Shown: positions 1-9,045, numbered from the stretch's first letter. The stretch is DNA of 50,773 bases from CAIKZY01 sp044374195 (GCA_044374195.1 JBILOY010000016.1:1-50773), one strand, 5' to 3'. Program-made: numbers and translations. Notes: generated from the letters alone by a model not told the origin.

Positions 1-443
1 ACGGCCTTGGGCGGGATTCCGGGCACAGATCCGAGTAGCTTTCCTTCGGGATCAAACAAGCTTGGGTACGTCATCCCATATTGATTCTCGAATTCCAGAG
101 CCTTGTCCTTCGAATCAAAGGCGTCGAGACCAATGAAGGCGACATCGTCGGAGTTGAACCGAGCCGCCGACTTCACCAGGGCAGGTGTCTCCTGCTTACA
201 GGGCTCACACCATGACGCCCACGCGTTGAGCACGACCACCTTGCCTCGGTAGTCGTTGAGGCTCAGTGTGTCGCCGGTCAAGGTTTCTCCCGACACCGTG
301 TCGAGGGACACTCGATCGGCTGGCTTGAGGATCGTGACACCCACCTCGTCGGATCCGCGCAGGGCCACCGGGTCACGTCCACAGCCGGCCAGGAGCATCA
401 CGGCGCATACGCCTGCGGCAAGAACAGCGATGGGAGTTCTCAC
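1..443 (-). CDS. TlpA/ResA-like thioredoxin lipoprotein (3' end outside window)
   Basis: Membrane-anchored thiol-disulfide oxidoreductase, probably reducing cysteines in haem- or copper-protein maturation outside the membrane. I translated the reverse strand from a GTG at 443. Residues 1-21 form a lipoprotein signal ending in the lipobox LLAGC. A redoxin domain follows with the active-site motif WCEPC inside NAWASWCEPCKQETP, then the usual GLDAFDSKDKA and FDPEGKLLG strands. The gene runs off the left edge and lacks its C terminus. Its GTG start overlaps the ctaG stop (GTGA), so the two are translationally coupled. In actinobacteria such a protein often precedes ccdA-resB-resC cytochrome c biogenesis genes; that these lie to the left is inference. 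A dedicated oxidase copper-site reductase is the alternative. Confidence 0.88.
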   Translation of the reverse strand, partial: MRTPIAVLAAGVCAVMLLAGCGRDPVALRGSDEVGVTILKPADRVSLDTVSGETLTGDTLSLNDYRGKVVVLNAWASWCEPCKQETPALVKSAARFNSDDVAFIGLDAFDSKDKALEFENQYGMTYPSLFDPEGKLLGSVPGIPPKA

Positions 444-1288
444 GTTCGCGCCTCGTCGGCGAGCTCCCGAGCGATGCGGCGATCCAGCGCAGCCTCCTTC
501 TTCTGCTCGCTGGTGAACCATTCTGAGGCGGCAAGCATCATCCAGCCTGAGTCGACGACCATGACGAGCGCCCACATCAACCCCCCGGCAAGCCGTTGAT
601 CGTCGAGGACTGACAGTCCGAAGGGGCGCACCGTATCGAAGGCCGAGTACAAGGGGACGGAGGCGAAGTAGATGACCGCACCCACCAGGGCCTCGGGGAA
701 CATCATCGTTCCGAGCGAGAGCAGGCGAACCGCATGACTGGGTCGGCGCGGCTGCAGATTGGAGCCGATCAGTGGGAAATAGAAGAGGAAGGCCGCGATC
801 AGATAAAGCGGCTGCTCGACGAAGAAGTCGAGGTCATGATTGCGCAGTGCTGCGTCGTAGAAGGGAGTGAAGTGCGTGCCGAGGAGCGCGCCGGCGAAAA
901 GCAGCCAGGTCACCCAGGGATTGGTCATGATCCGCACCGCTCGGCTGCGCAGGACGGGAACCACCCAGCGTCGACGGGTAGCAGGGCTACTGGCCCGAAA
1001 GGCCAAAGTGACCGGGTTTGAGAGCACGAGCAATGGAGCGACCACCATCATGACCACGAGGTGCTGGGTCATGTGGGCCCAGAAGAAGGTGTGCGACCAC
1101 GCAGCGATTGGCCCAAGGTAGGTCAAAGCTAGCAGCGCAATCGCCATGTAGAAGCAGCTTGAGGCCCACCGCGACCACGTTCCAGTCCTCCTGACCCTGC
1201 GCACCGCCCAGGCGTACCAGCCGGCGGCCAGGATCCAATTGGTCAGGAGAAAGAGGTCGAAGGTTCCCGACGCGAAGAATTCACTCAT
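440..1288 (-). CDS. ctaG: cytochrome c oxidase assembly protein CtaG (caa3_CtaG family)
   Basis: Integral membrane protein of the caa3-type CtaG family, linked to assembly of the copper centre of haem-copper oxidases. The 282-residue product begins MSEFFASGTFD and has about seven hydrophobic segments. The His-rich stretch WSHTFFWAHMTQHLVVMMV and the following APLLVLSNP are family hallmarks. I chose the ATG at 1288 because GAGG stands about eight bases upstream; an in-frame start at 1345 would add 19 residues with no hydrophobic or family character. It is divergent from the oxidase structural genes across a 148-bp gap that must hold both promoters, and is coupled to the downstream thioredoxin by a 4-base overlap. 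The name is shared with an unrelated Cox11-type CtaG; this is the caa3 family. Confidence 0.92.
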   Translation of the reverse strand: MSEFFASGTFDLFLLTNWILAAGWYAWAVRRVRRTGTWSRWASSCFYMAIALLALTYLGPIAAWSHTFFWAHMTQHLVVMMVVAPLLVLSNPVTLAFRASSPATRRRWVVPVLRSRAVRIMTNPWVTWLLFAGALLGTHFTPFYDAALRNHDLDFFVEQPLYLIAAFLFYFPLIGSNLQPRRPSHAVRLLSLGTMMFPEALVGAVIYFASVPLYSAFDTVRPFGLSVLDDQRLAGGLMWALVMVVDSGWMMLAASEWFTSEQKKEAALDRRIARELADEART

Positions 1289-1436
1289 CGGTTGATCCTC
1301 GCTTCCTCGTTCGTGTCCAAACATTTTCCGCCTGGGAGGCGGCAAGCGGCTTCACGCCGACCCGCTAGAACGATAGTCTGCGCCCGTCACCAATCCTGGG
1401 GGCTAGGTCGCAGCCCGTACACATTGGGGGAAATGC

Positions 1437-2132
1437 GTGAAACGCGCACTCTTCACCATCCTTACCGTCCTGATCGGTGTCGTTGTCGTCGGAGGATCCG
1501 TCCTTTGGCTGAACAAGATCCAGTCTGAGCCTGCCACCTTGGCGGCCACGCTGACCGGCAAGACAGTGCAGACCCCCAAGGGTGAACTGCCCCATGCCAC
1601 CTTGAATCTCGAGATTTACCCGAATCCCGGCTCTGTCGCCGGCCCGCCCCAGGGCGTGCCGATCTTGAACCAGAAGGACGGATGGCCTTTCTGGTGGCCC
1701 TCCACCTCGCTGGAACTGCCTGCAAACACGGTCATCACCATGACGGTGAAGCAGTACGACAGCTCCACGACCGTCTGGAACCCCTACTGGGCCGATGTGC
1801 ACGGCACCCTTGATGGCACCGCGACCTACAACGGTGAGACCAAGACCGGCATCAAGCCCGCCGACGTAGCGCACACCTTCACGATTCACTCCTACCCGGA
1901 GAAGACCCAAGAAACCTTCTTCGTAAGCGTTCCGATGCTCGCGGTGGGAAATAACGCGAAGAACGAGGCCAACGGCTACCCGAAGCCGATGGAGATCACC
2001 TTCTCGTTCATTACTCCGGGCCCGGGTGAGTACGTCTGGAATTGCGAGGATCCCTGCGGAAACGGCTATCAGGATTTTGGCGGAGTGATGAACGAGCGCG
2101 GCTGGATGGCCGGAACGGTGACGGTGGTCTGA
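1437..2132 (+). CDS. membrane-anchored cupredoxin-like protein upstream of COX II
   Basis: Single-pass membrane protein of 231 residues with an extracytoplasmic cupredoxin-like domain, first gene of the oxidase operon. Residues 5-25 are an uncleaved membrane anchor. The domain contains DVAHTFTI (His146) and, near the C terminus, WNCEDPCGNGYQDF (Cys203, Cys207). This resembles the CuA loop C-x3-C-x3-H-x2-M, but the expected His and Met positions are Tyr211 and Phe214; Met218 is close by. The start is GTG after a purine-rich GGGGGAA; the ATG four bases earlier is out of frame. ctaC begins one base after its stop. It may carry electrons or copper to the oxidase, or be a redox-active dithiol protein; function is inferred from context only. 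Confidence 0.75.
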   Translation: MKRALFTILTVLIGVVVVGGSVLWLNKIQSEPATLAATLTGKTVQTPKGELPHATLNLEIYPNPGSVAGPPQGVPILNQKDGWPFWWPSTSLELPANTVITMTVKQYDSSTTVWNPYWADVHGTLDGTATYNGETKTGIKPADVAHTFTIHSYPEKTQETFFVSVPMLAVGNNAKNEANGYPKPMEITFSFITPGPGEYVWNCEDPCGNGYQDFGGVMNERGWMAGTVTVV

Positions 2133-2133
2133 C

Positions 2134-2994
2134 ATGTCAGTTATCACTCCCCCCGAGACCGATCAGCCTGAGGAACCCACCAATCGCGCGATGCCCACGC
2201 ATCGCCTGAAGGAGTACTACTCACGGCCGTACGTCCGCCGCATCTTGATCATGTTCATCATCATCATGGCGATTACTTCCGCCATGGGATGGGTCGTCAT
2301 CGGCTTCATGAACATGTCGGGCGGCCCTGCCTCCGAGATTATGGAGGCACTCGAGCAGACAGTGCTGGTCTTCACCATCGCGTCAGCGCCCTTGATCGCC
2401 ATCACGCTGTCGGTCATCTTTTACAGCCTGACCGGTTGGAAGCACTCCAGTGGCGAAGAGCCCCCGATGCAGGACTCCCCGGCGATCCGCACGAACTCCG
2501 TTGCCGTCATCTCCTGGATCACCGCGACCAGCCTGCTCGCCGGATTCCTCGTGGTCTGGGGCCTGATCGAGTTAGCGACCATTACGTCGGCGTCCTACGG
2601 TTCGGTCTCCGCTAATCAGCAGCCGAATTCGAAGAAGCCCATTGACATCAATGTCACCGGTCAGCAGTGGGTCTGGACTTTCGAATACCCCGACCAAGAG
2701 GGAATCACGAGTCCGACACTCGTGGTGCCCATTGATACTCCGCTGTACTTCAATACGACCTCCGTCGACGTCATCCACAACTTCTGGGTCGTGGAACTCG
2801 GTATCAAGATCGACGTAAACCCCGGCGCCATCACGAATACCGGTGTAACTCCGAACAAGCTGGGCACGTTCAACATCCGTTGCGCCGAGCTGTGCGGAAT
2901 GCACCACGCGTATATGGAGACCGAGATTCAGGTGGTGACCCAGGAAGAGTTCGACTCCTGGGTTCGTGACAAGGGCGGGAAGAGGACAGCATGA
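2134..2994 (+). CDS. ctaC: cytochrome c oxidase subunit II
   Basis: Subunit II carries the CuA centre that accepts electrons from cytochrome c and passes them to haem a in subunit I. The 286-residue protein has three hydrophobic segments (about 37-60, 80-105 and 125-150), one more than the usual two, then a periplasmic-side cupredoxin domain. The CuA ligands are intact: His215 in DVIHNFWV and Cys250, Cys254, His258, Met261 in CAELCGMHHAYM. There is no fused cytochrome c domain (no CxxCH), so this is not a caa3-type subunit II despite the CtaG family nearby. Its ATG is one base after the cupredoxin stop and its TGA overlaps the ctaD start as ATGA, which fits equimolar synthesis. Confidence 0.96.
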   Translation: MSVITPPETDQPEEPTNRAMPTHRLKEYYSRPYVRRILIMFIIIMAITSAMGWVVIGFMNMSGGPASEIMEALEQTVLVFTIASAPLIAITLSVIFYSLTGWKHSSGEEPPMQDSPAIRTNSVAVISWITATSLLAGFLVVWGLIELATITSASYGSVSANQQPNSKKPIDINVTGQQWVWTFEYPDQEGITSPTLVVPIDTPLYFNTTSVDVIHNFWVVELGIKIDVNPGAITNTGVTPNKLGTFNIRCAELCGMHHAYMETEIQVVTQEEFDSWVRDKGGKRTA

Positions 2995-4943
2995 CCATGA
3001 CTGCCGTAGTTTTCGAGCAGCTGGCTGTTCTTCAGCCTAAGCAGCATGGCAAGCCAGGTGGCTTCCTGCGCCACACGAGCATCTTCACCGGTCTTGCCGG
3101 TGGCATCGTGCTGGCCACGATCACCTACATGATCGGCTCAAAGCTGGTGCCCTGGGGAACCCAGAATGCCGACTTCAGTCAGGTCGGCCTGAACGCACTC
3201 ATCGCGGCAACGATGTTCGCCTGGGTCATCGGCTTCATGGCAGGCATCGGCGCCTTCGCTGGCCCGATTCGATGGGCCCTCGGCCACGATCTCACCCACG
3301 ACGACGCCGAGTACATGGCAGGCAAGGATCAGGGCAAGTTCCGCTACTGGAAGTACACGACTGACCACAAGGTGGTGGGCACCCAGTACTTCGTGATGGT
3401 GCTCGTGCTGCTTGGTCTCGGTGGCTTCCTCGCGATGCTGATCCGCACTGAACTCGGCTGGACCTGGAGCGAGCTCTTCGACCCTAATTTCTACAACTCC
3501 ATCATCGGCACCCACGGCATCGTCATGGTTGTCGCGATGATCATCGTGGTGACCGGCCCGCTCGGAAACTTCATCATGCCGCTGATGGTGGGCGCCCGTG
3601 ACATGGCGTTCCCCCGCCTGAATGCACTCAGCTTCTGGCTGCTCTTCGCTGCAGTTCCTCCGCTGGTCGCGACCTTGTTCATGGGCGGAATTCGCGATGG
3701 CTGGAGTGTCTACCAGCCGCTGGCCACCCAGGCCGGCATGGGCATGGTGGGCTACCAAGTACTCATCATCGTCTTCGCCTTCTCAACCGGCGTTGCCTCG
3801 GTTAACCTGATCACAACGGCAGTCACCATGCGGGCACGTGGCATGAACTGGAGCCGGGTGCCGATCTTTGTCATCGGCATCATCGCCTCCTCGGTGATGG
3901 GCCTCATCTGGTTCCCGATGTACCAGTGGTCGCAGATCCTCGCGATGAGCGATCTGATCTTGAACTCGTCGTTCTTCAACCCAGTGGCCGGCGGTTCAGT
4001 GTGGCTGTACGAGAACCTGTTCTGGCTGCTCGCTCATCCTGAGGTCTACGTCATCGTCGTGCCCGCAACCGCAGGCATCCTTGAGCTGATGACCGTGTTC
4101 CTGCGTAAGCCGCTGTTCAGCTACAAGTTGGCCATCGCCGGCTTCGCTGGAGTCGTGGGCATCTCGGCAATCGTGTGGGTTCACCACATGTACATGACCG
4201 GCTTTGCCCCACAGGTGGGTTACCCCTTCATGCTCTCGACCGAGCTGATCTCGATCCCGTTCGGCTTCCTCGTTCTCGTGGCGCTCGGCACCATGTGGCG
4301 CGGCAAGGTCTGGACCCGCCTCCCGATGATGTGCGTCTACGCAGTTATCTGGAACAAGGTCATTGGCGGCATCACGGGCGTGTACCTCTCTGACGTTCCC
4401 GTCGACCAGTACATGCACGGCAGCATGTTCGTGGTGGCTCACTTCCACTTCATGCTCATGGGCGCCGGCCTGTTCGGTGCCATAGCAGCGATCTCCTACT
4501 GGTTCCCGAAGATGTGCGGCCGAATGCTCAACGAGCGCATCGGCTCGATCGGATTCTGGGTGGCCTTCTTCGGCTTCCAGGTCACCTTCTTCTCGATGTT
4601 CGTCGCGGGCCTGCAGGGCCAGCCGCGTCGTGTGCTGCAGTTCGACAACATGTTCAACGTCTCGAACTGGATCTCCACGATCGGCGCTTACATCATCGGC
4701 GTCGGCATGCTGATCTTTCTCTACGCCATCATCACCTCATGGCGCGGGAAGACCTACGCACCGGCGAACCCCTGGGGAGCCAAGACCCTCGAGTGGCAGA
4801 CCGAGACTCCGGTTCCGCTGGAGAACTTCCCCGTGCTGCCCGTGGTCACCAGCGACCCCTACGGCTACGGCGTTCCTGACCCGTATGACGCCATCGAAAA
4901 GGAACTTGCACGAGACGACAACGAAGCGAAGGTGCCGCAATGA
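2991..4943 (+). CDS. ctaD: cytochrome c oxidase subunit I (divergent A-type)
   Basis: Catalytic subunit with haem a, haem a3 and CuB, reducing O2 to water. The 650-residue protein has two additional N-terminal hydrophobic helices (about 30-50 and 66-92) before the canonical TTDHKVVGTQYF start of the oxidase core. Ligands are present: His175 (THG, haem a), His349 with Tyr353 in AHPEVY (CuB and the cross-linked Tyr), His398-His399 (CuB), and His484 and His486 in VAHFHF (haems a3 and a). D-channel features remain: Asp204 in DMAFPRLN, Asn211, and Glu351. The K-channel helix is unusual: STELISIPFGFLVL replaces the usual PTGIK pattern, so Thr becomes Phe424 and Lys becomes Leu427, with a Glu at 418. 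Overlaps ctaC and ctaE by four bases each. Confidence 0.96.
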   Translation: MTMTAVVFEQLAVLQPKQHGKPGGFLRHTSIFTGLAGGIVLATITYMIGSKLVPWGTQNADFSQVGLNALIAATMFAWVIGFMAGIGAFAGPIRWALGHDLTHDDAEYMAGKDQGKFRYWKYTTDHKVVGTQYFVMVLVLLGLGGFLAMLIRTELGWTWSELFDPNFYNSIIGTHGIVMVVAMIIVVTGPLGNFIMPLMVGARDMAFPRLNALSFWLLFAAVPPLVATLFMGGIRDGWSVYQPLATQAGMGMVGYQVLIIVFAFSTGVASVNLITTAVTMRARGMNWSRVPIFVIGIIASSVMGLIWFPMYQWSQILAMSDLILNSSFFNPVAGGSVWLYENLFWLLAHPEVYVIVVPATAGILELMTVFLRKPLFSYKLAIAGFAGVVGISAIVWVHHMYMTGFAPQVGYPFMLSTELISIPFGFLVLVALGTMWRGKVWTRLPMMCVYAVIWNKVIGGITGVYLSDVPVDQYMHGSMFVVAHFHFMLMGAGLFGAIAAISYWFPKMCGRMLNERIGSIGFWVAFFGFQVTFFSMFVAGLQGQPRRVLQFDNMFNVSNWISTIGAYIIGVGMLIFLYAIITSWRGKTYAPANPWGAKTLEWQTETPVPLENFPVLPVVTSDPYGYGVPDPYDAIEKELARDDNEAKVPQ

Positions 4944-5599
4944 GCACGACGACGACAACCGGACCTCTCTACCCCACCACCGGCGAGCCGGTAGCTGTCA
5001 ATGCCCGTCGCAACCGCCTCGGCGTGTGGCTGTGCATCGTGTCGGACCTCACCGGCTCGATCGCACTGCTCATCGCGTACTCGTACCTGTGGTCGCTGAA
5101 CGTCAACAACGCGTGGGCTCCCCCGAAGGACGCATGGGCGTCCGACGTGCCGTTCTTCTTGATCGTGCTCGGTACCGTGCTCGCCACGATCTCTATGTGG
5201 TGGGGATACAAGGGGCTGGTGAAGGGCCACAAGGATCGCATGATCGTCGGTGCGACCCTGGCAACCCTGCTCATCCTGGTGACCTTCATCGGCCAGATCG
5301 TCCAGATGTCGACCTTCCCGTTCGATATCCAAGACGGCGCATATGCCTCATCCGTGTTCTGGCTCTGCATGGGCTCAGCCATTCACCTTTCCCTCGTGCT
5401 CTTCTTCACCATGGCGATCGTGTTCCGCACGAAGGCTGACCGCATCACCCCGCAGAATCCGTACCACGCTCGTCTGGTATCGATGTGGATGACATATGTC
5501 TGCATCGTCATTGCCATCGGTGCGCTCTTCACGCTGGTGATGAAGGAAAGCCCGAACACCAACGCGCCGACGTTCGGCACCTTCACTACTGCGAAGTGA
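4940..5599 (+). CDS. ctaE: cytochrome c oxidase subunit III
   Basis: Membrane subunit III, which stabilises subunit I and shapes the proton and oxygen entry side. The 219-residue protein has about five transmembrane segments (roughly 28-48, 68-90, 102-122, 136-160, 180-202), the short bacterial form. LGVWLCIVSDLTGSIALLIA matches the typical first helix, where an acidic residue is expected; here Asp is seen. The ATG overlaps the ctaD stop (ATGA) and the TGA overlaps the GTG of the next gene (GTGA). The order ctaC-ctaD-ctaE is the classical operon order. No separate subunit IV gene is recognisable. Confidence 0.93.
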   Translation: MSTTTTTGPLYPTTGEPVAVNARRNRLGVWLCIVSDLTGSIALLIAYSYLWSLNVNNAWAPPKDAWASDVPFFLIVLGTVLATISMWWGYKGLVKGHKDRMIVGATLATLLILVTFIGQIVQMSTFPFDIQDGAYASSVFWLCMGSAIHLSLVLFFTMAIVFRTKADRITPQNPYHARLVSMWMTYVCIVIAIGALFTLVMKESPNTNAPTFGTFTTAK

Positions 5600-7011
5600 A
5601 CCTGCGGATCGGGGCACGCCTGTGGTGGGGTGTCCCCATCCTGCTTCTGCTGCTCTGGGCTGCCGGCATGCTCGTCGTCGTAGCCTTCCCGGGTCTCCCC
5701 ACTCCCCCGTCGTACGTGCTGTGGCTGCAACCCACCGGTCGCTATGTGCGCGACATTGCGTCGATGATTGCCCTCGGAGCACTGGTGGTCGGCGGACTGC
5801 TCACGACTTCACGCCGCGCGCTCCAGTGGGCAATGGGCTGGGCGATCATCTGGTTCTGCATCCTGTCCGTACTGCTCTTGCTCACCATCAGTGACGTCCA
5901 GGCCGTCACTCCCTGGCAGGCACTCGCCAACGCGCCGTCTTTCCTCACCGGTGACTATGTCGGCCGAGTGTTTCTCGCGCAGTTCATCGGGGTTATCGTC
6001 TTCGCTCTGTTGTTGACCAGATCCGACAACCGGCGAGTTGCGTGGGTCGCGGCGATCGTGGGCGCTGCCGCATGCATGACCCCGTCATTCCTAGGCCACG
6101 GAGGCTTCACCGGCGAGCATGTCGGGATCACGACCAGCCTCGCCCTCCATCTCGGCGCCGTGAGCCTGTGGGTGGGCGGCCTCGCTGTGGTGGTCGCGCT
6201 CGTGCATGCCGAACCGGAACTCGGGCCCAGCCTGCTTCCGCGCTTTAGCCTGCTCGCACTGTGGTGCGTTCTCATTGTCGCCGAGACCGGACTACTCAAC
6301 TCTGCGCTACTCGTGGGCTCGATCAGCCTGTTCGTGGGGACGGTCTACGGCTCACTCGTACTCTTGAAAGTGGCACTACTGGCCTGGCTCATCCGCCTCG
6401 GCTGGCTCCAGCGTCGGCGCGCCATGCCTGAGGCACTGGGCGGTTCGACCGGAATGCTGACTCGGTTCGCCGGCCGCGAATTCGTGGTGATGGCCGCCGC
6501 CATCGCGATCTCCGTGGTGCTCTCTCGGCTCGGGCCACCGCACGGAACGCTGGCGACAGGTAGCTTCTCGCCTCTGGCCATCGTGGCCCTCGCAATAGTG
6601 ATTCCGGCGGTATTCGCGTGGGCCTTGCCACGGCCCGCATGGCTCACGCGACTGTCGAACTACCCCGAGATCTCGGCCATGGCGTTGCTCGTCGTCGTCG
6701 CGCTAGTAGCCGGGCTCGGAATCTTCGATCGGTGGTTCGGGGTCGAAATGGCGTACGCCCTGGGCTCCCTGCTGATGCTCGGCGTGGGCTGGATCGCTGC
6801 CGCCTGCCTGTTCGGCCCCCGTGGCATCATCGGCATCGTGATCTTGGGTATCGGTTGGCCAGCGGTCATCGCGCTGACCGCTGCTCTCTCACCGACGACA
6901 TTTCCCTGGCCTCTGACTGCACTGACCATCGCGATTGCCGAGGCCATCGTGATCGCGATCGGGCTACGTGGACGAGTGCGCACTCCTGAGCGTGAGCTCG
7001 TTCATGCCTAA
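5596..7011 (+). CDS. CopD-like multi-pass membrane protein
   Basis: Polytopic membrane protein of 471 residues with about 11-12 hydrophobic segments and CopD-domain character in the middle (TSLALHLGAVSLWVGGLAVV, then RFSLLALWCVLIVAETGLLN). CopD/YcnJ proteins are implicated in copper uptake across the cytoplasmic membrane; here the position directly behind the oxidase subunits suggests copper delivery to CuA or CuB. The correct start is the GTG at 5596, which overlaps the ctaE stop as GTGA; reading the frame back to 5485 would run through ctaE. The histidines in GHGGFTGEHVG and LHLGAV could bind metal. The specific substrate is inference. Confidence 0.82.
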   Translation: MNLRIGARLWWGVPILLLLLWAAGMLVVVAFPGLPTPPSYVLWLQPTGRYVRDIASMIALGALVVGGLLTTSRRALQWAMGWAIIWFCILSVLLLLTISDVQAVTPWQALANAPSFLTGDYVGRVFLAQFIGVIVFALLLTRSDNRRVAWVAAIVGAAACMTPSFLGHGGFTGEHVGITTSLALHLGAVSLWVGGLAVVVALVHAEPELGPSLLPRFSLLALWCVLIVAETGLLNSALLVGSISLFVGTVYGSLVLLKVALLAWLIRLGWLQRRRAMPEALGGSTGMLTRFAGREFVVMAAAIAISVVLSRLGPPHGTLATGSFSPLAIVALAIVIPAVFAWALPRPAWLTRLSNYPEISAMALLVVVALVAGLGIFDRWFGVEMAYALGSLLMLGVGWIAAACLFGPRGIIGIVILGIGWPAVIALTAALSPTTFPWPLTALTIAIAEAIVIAIGLRGRVRTPERELVHA

Positions 7012-7528
7012 GCGCAGGGCCAGCCGCCAGTTAACCGCAGAGGAGCTCAAGTCCAAGCGCAAGAAGGACTTCTGGACCCTCGACCTGCCGCTCGTCTTCG
7101 GATTGACCCTATGCACCATCTTCACGATCATCACAGGAACACGCGGCCTCGATGGCAACGGCCGAGCACTCGCCTACGCGTTTCAATGGCCCGTCATTGG
7201 CGTGATCATTTTTTGGATTTGGTACCGCTATAAGCGCGAAGGGCTACCGTCGAGCGAGGACGAGTCACCGCCTGGCGAGAACTCCGCAGATGCCGAGCCT
7301 GAAGCTGCCCCCAAGAAAAAGGCACGCTCCCTGGGTTTCGCCAATCATTACAAGGCACGGATCGAGGAGGCGGGCGCGGAGTACGCAGCCGCTCTGCACG
7401 CCGCCGACGAGGTCGACCGAGCTCCAGCAATCCCCGACTCTGACGAAGGGCTCCGCGAGTGGAAGGCGTACGTCGCCGACCTAAATCGCCGTGAGCCTCC
7501 CGGACATCCGCCTAACTCGAATTCATGA
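7004..7528 (+). CDS. small membrane protein of unknown function
   Basis: A 174-residue protein I do not recognise. The N terminus is very basic (MPKRRASRQLTAEELKSKRK), followed by two hydrophobic segments (about 30-50 and 60-80) and a long charged cytoplasmic-type tail rich in Glu, Ala and Lys. The tail includes a helical stretch NHYKARIEEAGAEYAAALHAA. The start is taken at ATG 7004, eight bases inside the preceding gene, because the earlier in-frame ATG at 6968 lies far inside it. It overlaps the next gene by four bases (ATGA). It closes the oxidase operon, so a role in the same membrane complex is possible, but no motif supports one. Confidence 0.7.
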   Translation: MPKRRASRQLTAEELKSKRKKDFWTLDLPLVFGLTLCTIFTIITGTRGLDGNGRALAYAFQWPVIGVIIFWIWYRYKREGLPSSEDESPPGENSADAEPEAAPKKKARSLGFANHYKARIEEAGAEYAAALHAADEVDRAPAIPDSDEGLREWKAYVADLNRREPPGHPPNSNS

Positions 7529-9039
7529 CATACGGTGAGCAGATGCGCCGTCGCTCCCTCCCCCGAGCAGTCGCACTGCTGGCCGCCATGTCGACCGTTA
7601 TCGCTGGTGCAGTCGTTGCGACCCCCGCGGCAGGCGCCACTGCGGGCCTAGAGAAGTTCTACGACCAGACGCTGCAATGGGGCCCCTGCGATGACCAGGG
7701 TGAATGCAGCACGCTGCTCGTGCCCGTTGACTACTCGTCGCCAGCCTCCGGTGACTTCCGTATTGCCCTGAGCAGGGCGAAGGCCTCGGGCACCAAGGTC
7801 GGCTCCATCATCGTGAATCCCGGTGGGCCAGGAGCCGGGGGCACCAGCTTCGCGGAGTATGCGCAGTCAAGCCTCGGCGACTCCGTGACCCGCGCGTACG
7901 ACATCATCGGATTCGACCCGCGCGGTGTCGGCGACTCGGCTCCGGTCACCTGCATGACCGGCAAGCAGACAACAACCTGGCTACGTGCTGATGCGACACC
8001 TGACACCCCCGCTGAGATCAGCACTCTCACGCGCCTTGCCGCAGGCATTGGTCGCGGGTGCCTGACCTTCACCCCCACGCGCGCACGCAATGTTGGGTCG
8101 GTGGCAACGGTGCGCGACATGGACATCCTCCGTGCGGTGCTGGGAGATAAGAAGCTCAACTTCCTCGGGTACTCCTACGGCACCTTCCTTGGTGCTCTCT
8201 ACGCACAGGAGTTCCCGGGCAATGTCGGTCGTTTCGTTCTTGATGGTGCCGTGGATCCCAGCATGGACTCCATGCAGATCTCCGAGGGTCAGTCGAAGGC
8301 ATTCCAGGTGGCGATGACTCGATTCGCCCGCTCGTGCGCGCGCCTTGCCTCCTGCCCTTATTCGGGCAGTGCCGCGAAGGTTCTCGAAGGCATCAATTCA
8401 CTGTTGGCTCGTCTTGACCGTCAACCGATGCGCACCGACAAACGCGAGACACTCACCCAATCGCAGGCCCTGGGGGCACTGTTCTGGGCGATGTACTCGC
8501 GTGACTACTGGCCGAATCTCCGTGATGCTCTCAGTGAGGCAAAGCGCGGAAATGGCTCTTACCTGCTGACTCTCGCCGATCTCAGCGCCGACCGCACGGG
8601 CCCCAACACGTATGGCAGCAACCAGAATTCCGCTTTCTACGCGATCAGTTGCTGGGACTCCCCTGCGTCGCCGAACGCTGCCGGTCTGTCTGCTGCGGCG
8701 CGTACCTGGTCAACTCGGGTTCCCGTGCCTGAGATGGCCCGAGCGCTGGCCTGGGGAAATGCTCCATGCTCGACTTGGTTCGGTCACTCCGAACTGGCGC
8801 CTGCTCCGGCGTCGTCGACGACCGATTCTCCGATCCTGGTGATTGGTACGACATTCGATCCAGCTACGCCTTACCCGTGGGCTGTCTCTCTCGCCGATCA
8901 ACTGAGCACCGCGCGACTGCTGACTTACGTCGGGGACGGCCACACCGCGTTCGGAAATGGCAATCGTTGCGTCGACTCAGCCGTCAATTCTTACTTTGCC
9001 AGCGGAGCCCTGCCGGCCACCGGCACCCGCTGCTCGTAA
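7525..9039 (+). CDS. secreted alpha/beta hydrolase, tripeptidyl aminopeptidase type
   Basis: Exported serine hydrolase of the actinobacterial SlpD/TAP family, which releases short peptides or acts on esters outside the cell. The 504-residue precursor has a twin-Arg-like basic start (RRRSLPR) and a hydrophobic signal ending near ATPAAGATA. The fold shows the oxyanion region VNPGGPGAGG, the nucleophile elbow GYSYGT with Ser217, a late Asp in GTTFDPATPY, and the catalytic His in GDGHTAFG, followed by the C-terminal TAP-like region. Two ATGs are possible (7525, coupled to the previous gene by ATGA, or 7543 in front of RRR). Cys residues late in the chain (SCWDSP, APCSTW, RCVD) suggest disulfides, consistent with secretion. 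Confidence 0.88.
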   Translation: MTYGEQMRRRSLPRAVALLAAMSTVIAGAVVATPAAGATAGLEKFYDQTLQWGPCDDQGECSTLLVPVDYSSPASGDFRIALSRAKASGTKVGSIIVNPGGPGAGGTSFAEYAQSSLGDSVTRAYDIIGFDPRGVGDSAPVTCMTGKQTTTWLRADATPDTPAEISTLTRLAAGIGRGCLTFTPTRARNVGSVATVRDMDILRAVLGDKKLNFLGYSYGTFLGALYAQEFPGNVGRFVLDGAVDPSMDSMQISEGQSKAFQVAMTRFARSCARLASCPYSGSAAKVLEGINSLLARLDRQPMRTDKRETLTQSQALGALFWAMYSRDYWPNLRDALSEAKRGNGSYLLTLADLSADRTGPNTYGSNQNSAFYAISCWDSPASPNAAGLSAAARTWSTRVPVPEMARALAWGNAPCSTWFGHSELAPAPASSTTDSPILVIGTTFDPATPYPWAVSLADQLSTARLLTYVGDGHTAFGNGNRCVDSAVNSYFASGALPATGTRCS

Positions 9040-9045
9040 CCTGCT

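Noticed and set aside
1365..2147. Long open frame on the minus strand across the cupredoxin gene
   Set aside because: It is antisense to a gene with signal anchor and cupredoxin motifs, and its product is rich in Arg, Gly and His without domains; a GC-rich shadow frame.
5485..5595. Upstream extension of the CopD-like gene
   Set aside because: It lies inside ctaE in another frame; the GTG at 5596 overlapping the ctaE stop is the natural start.
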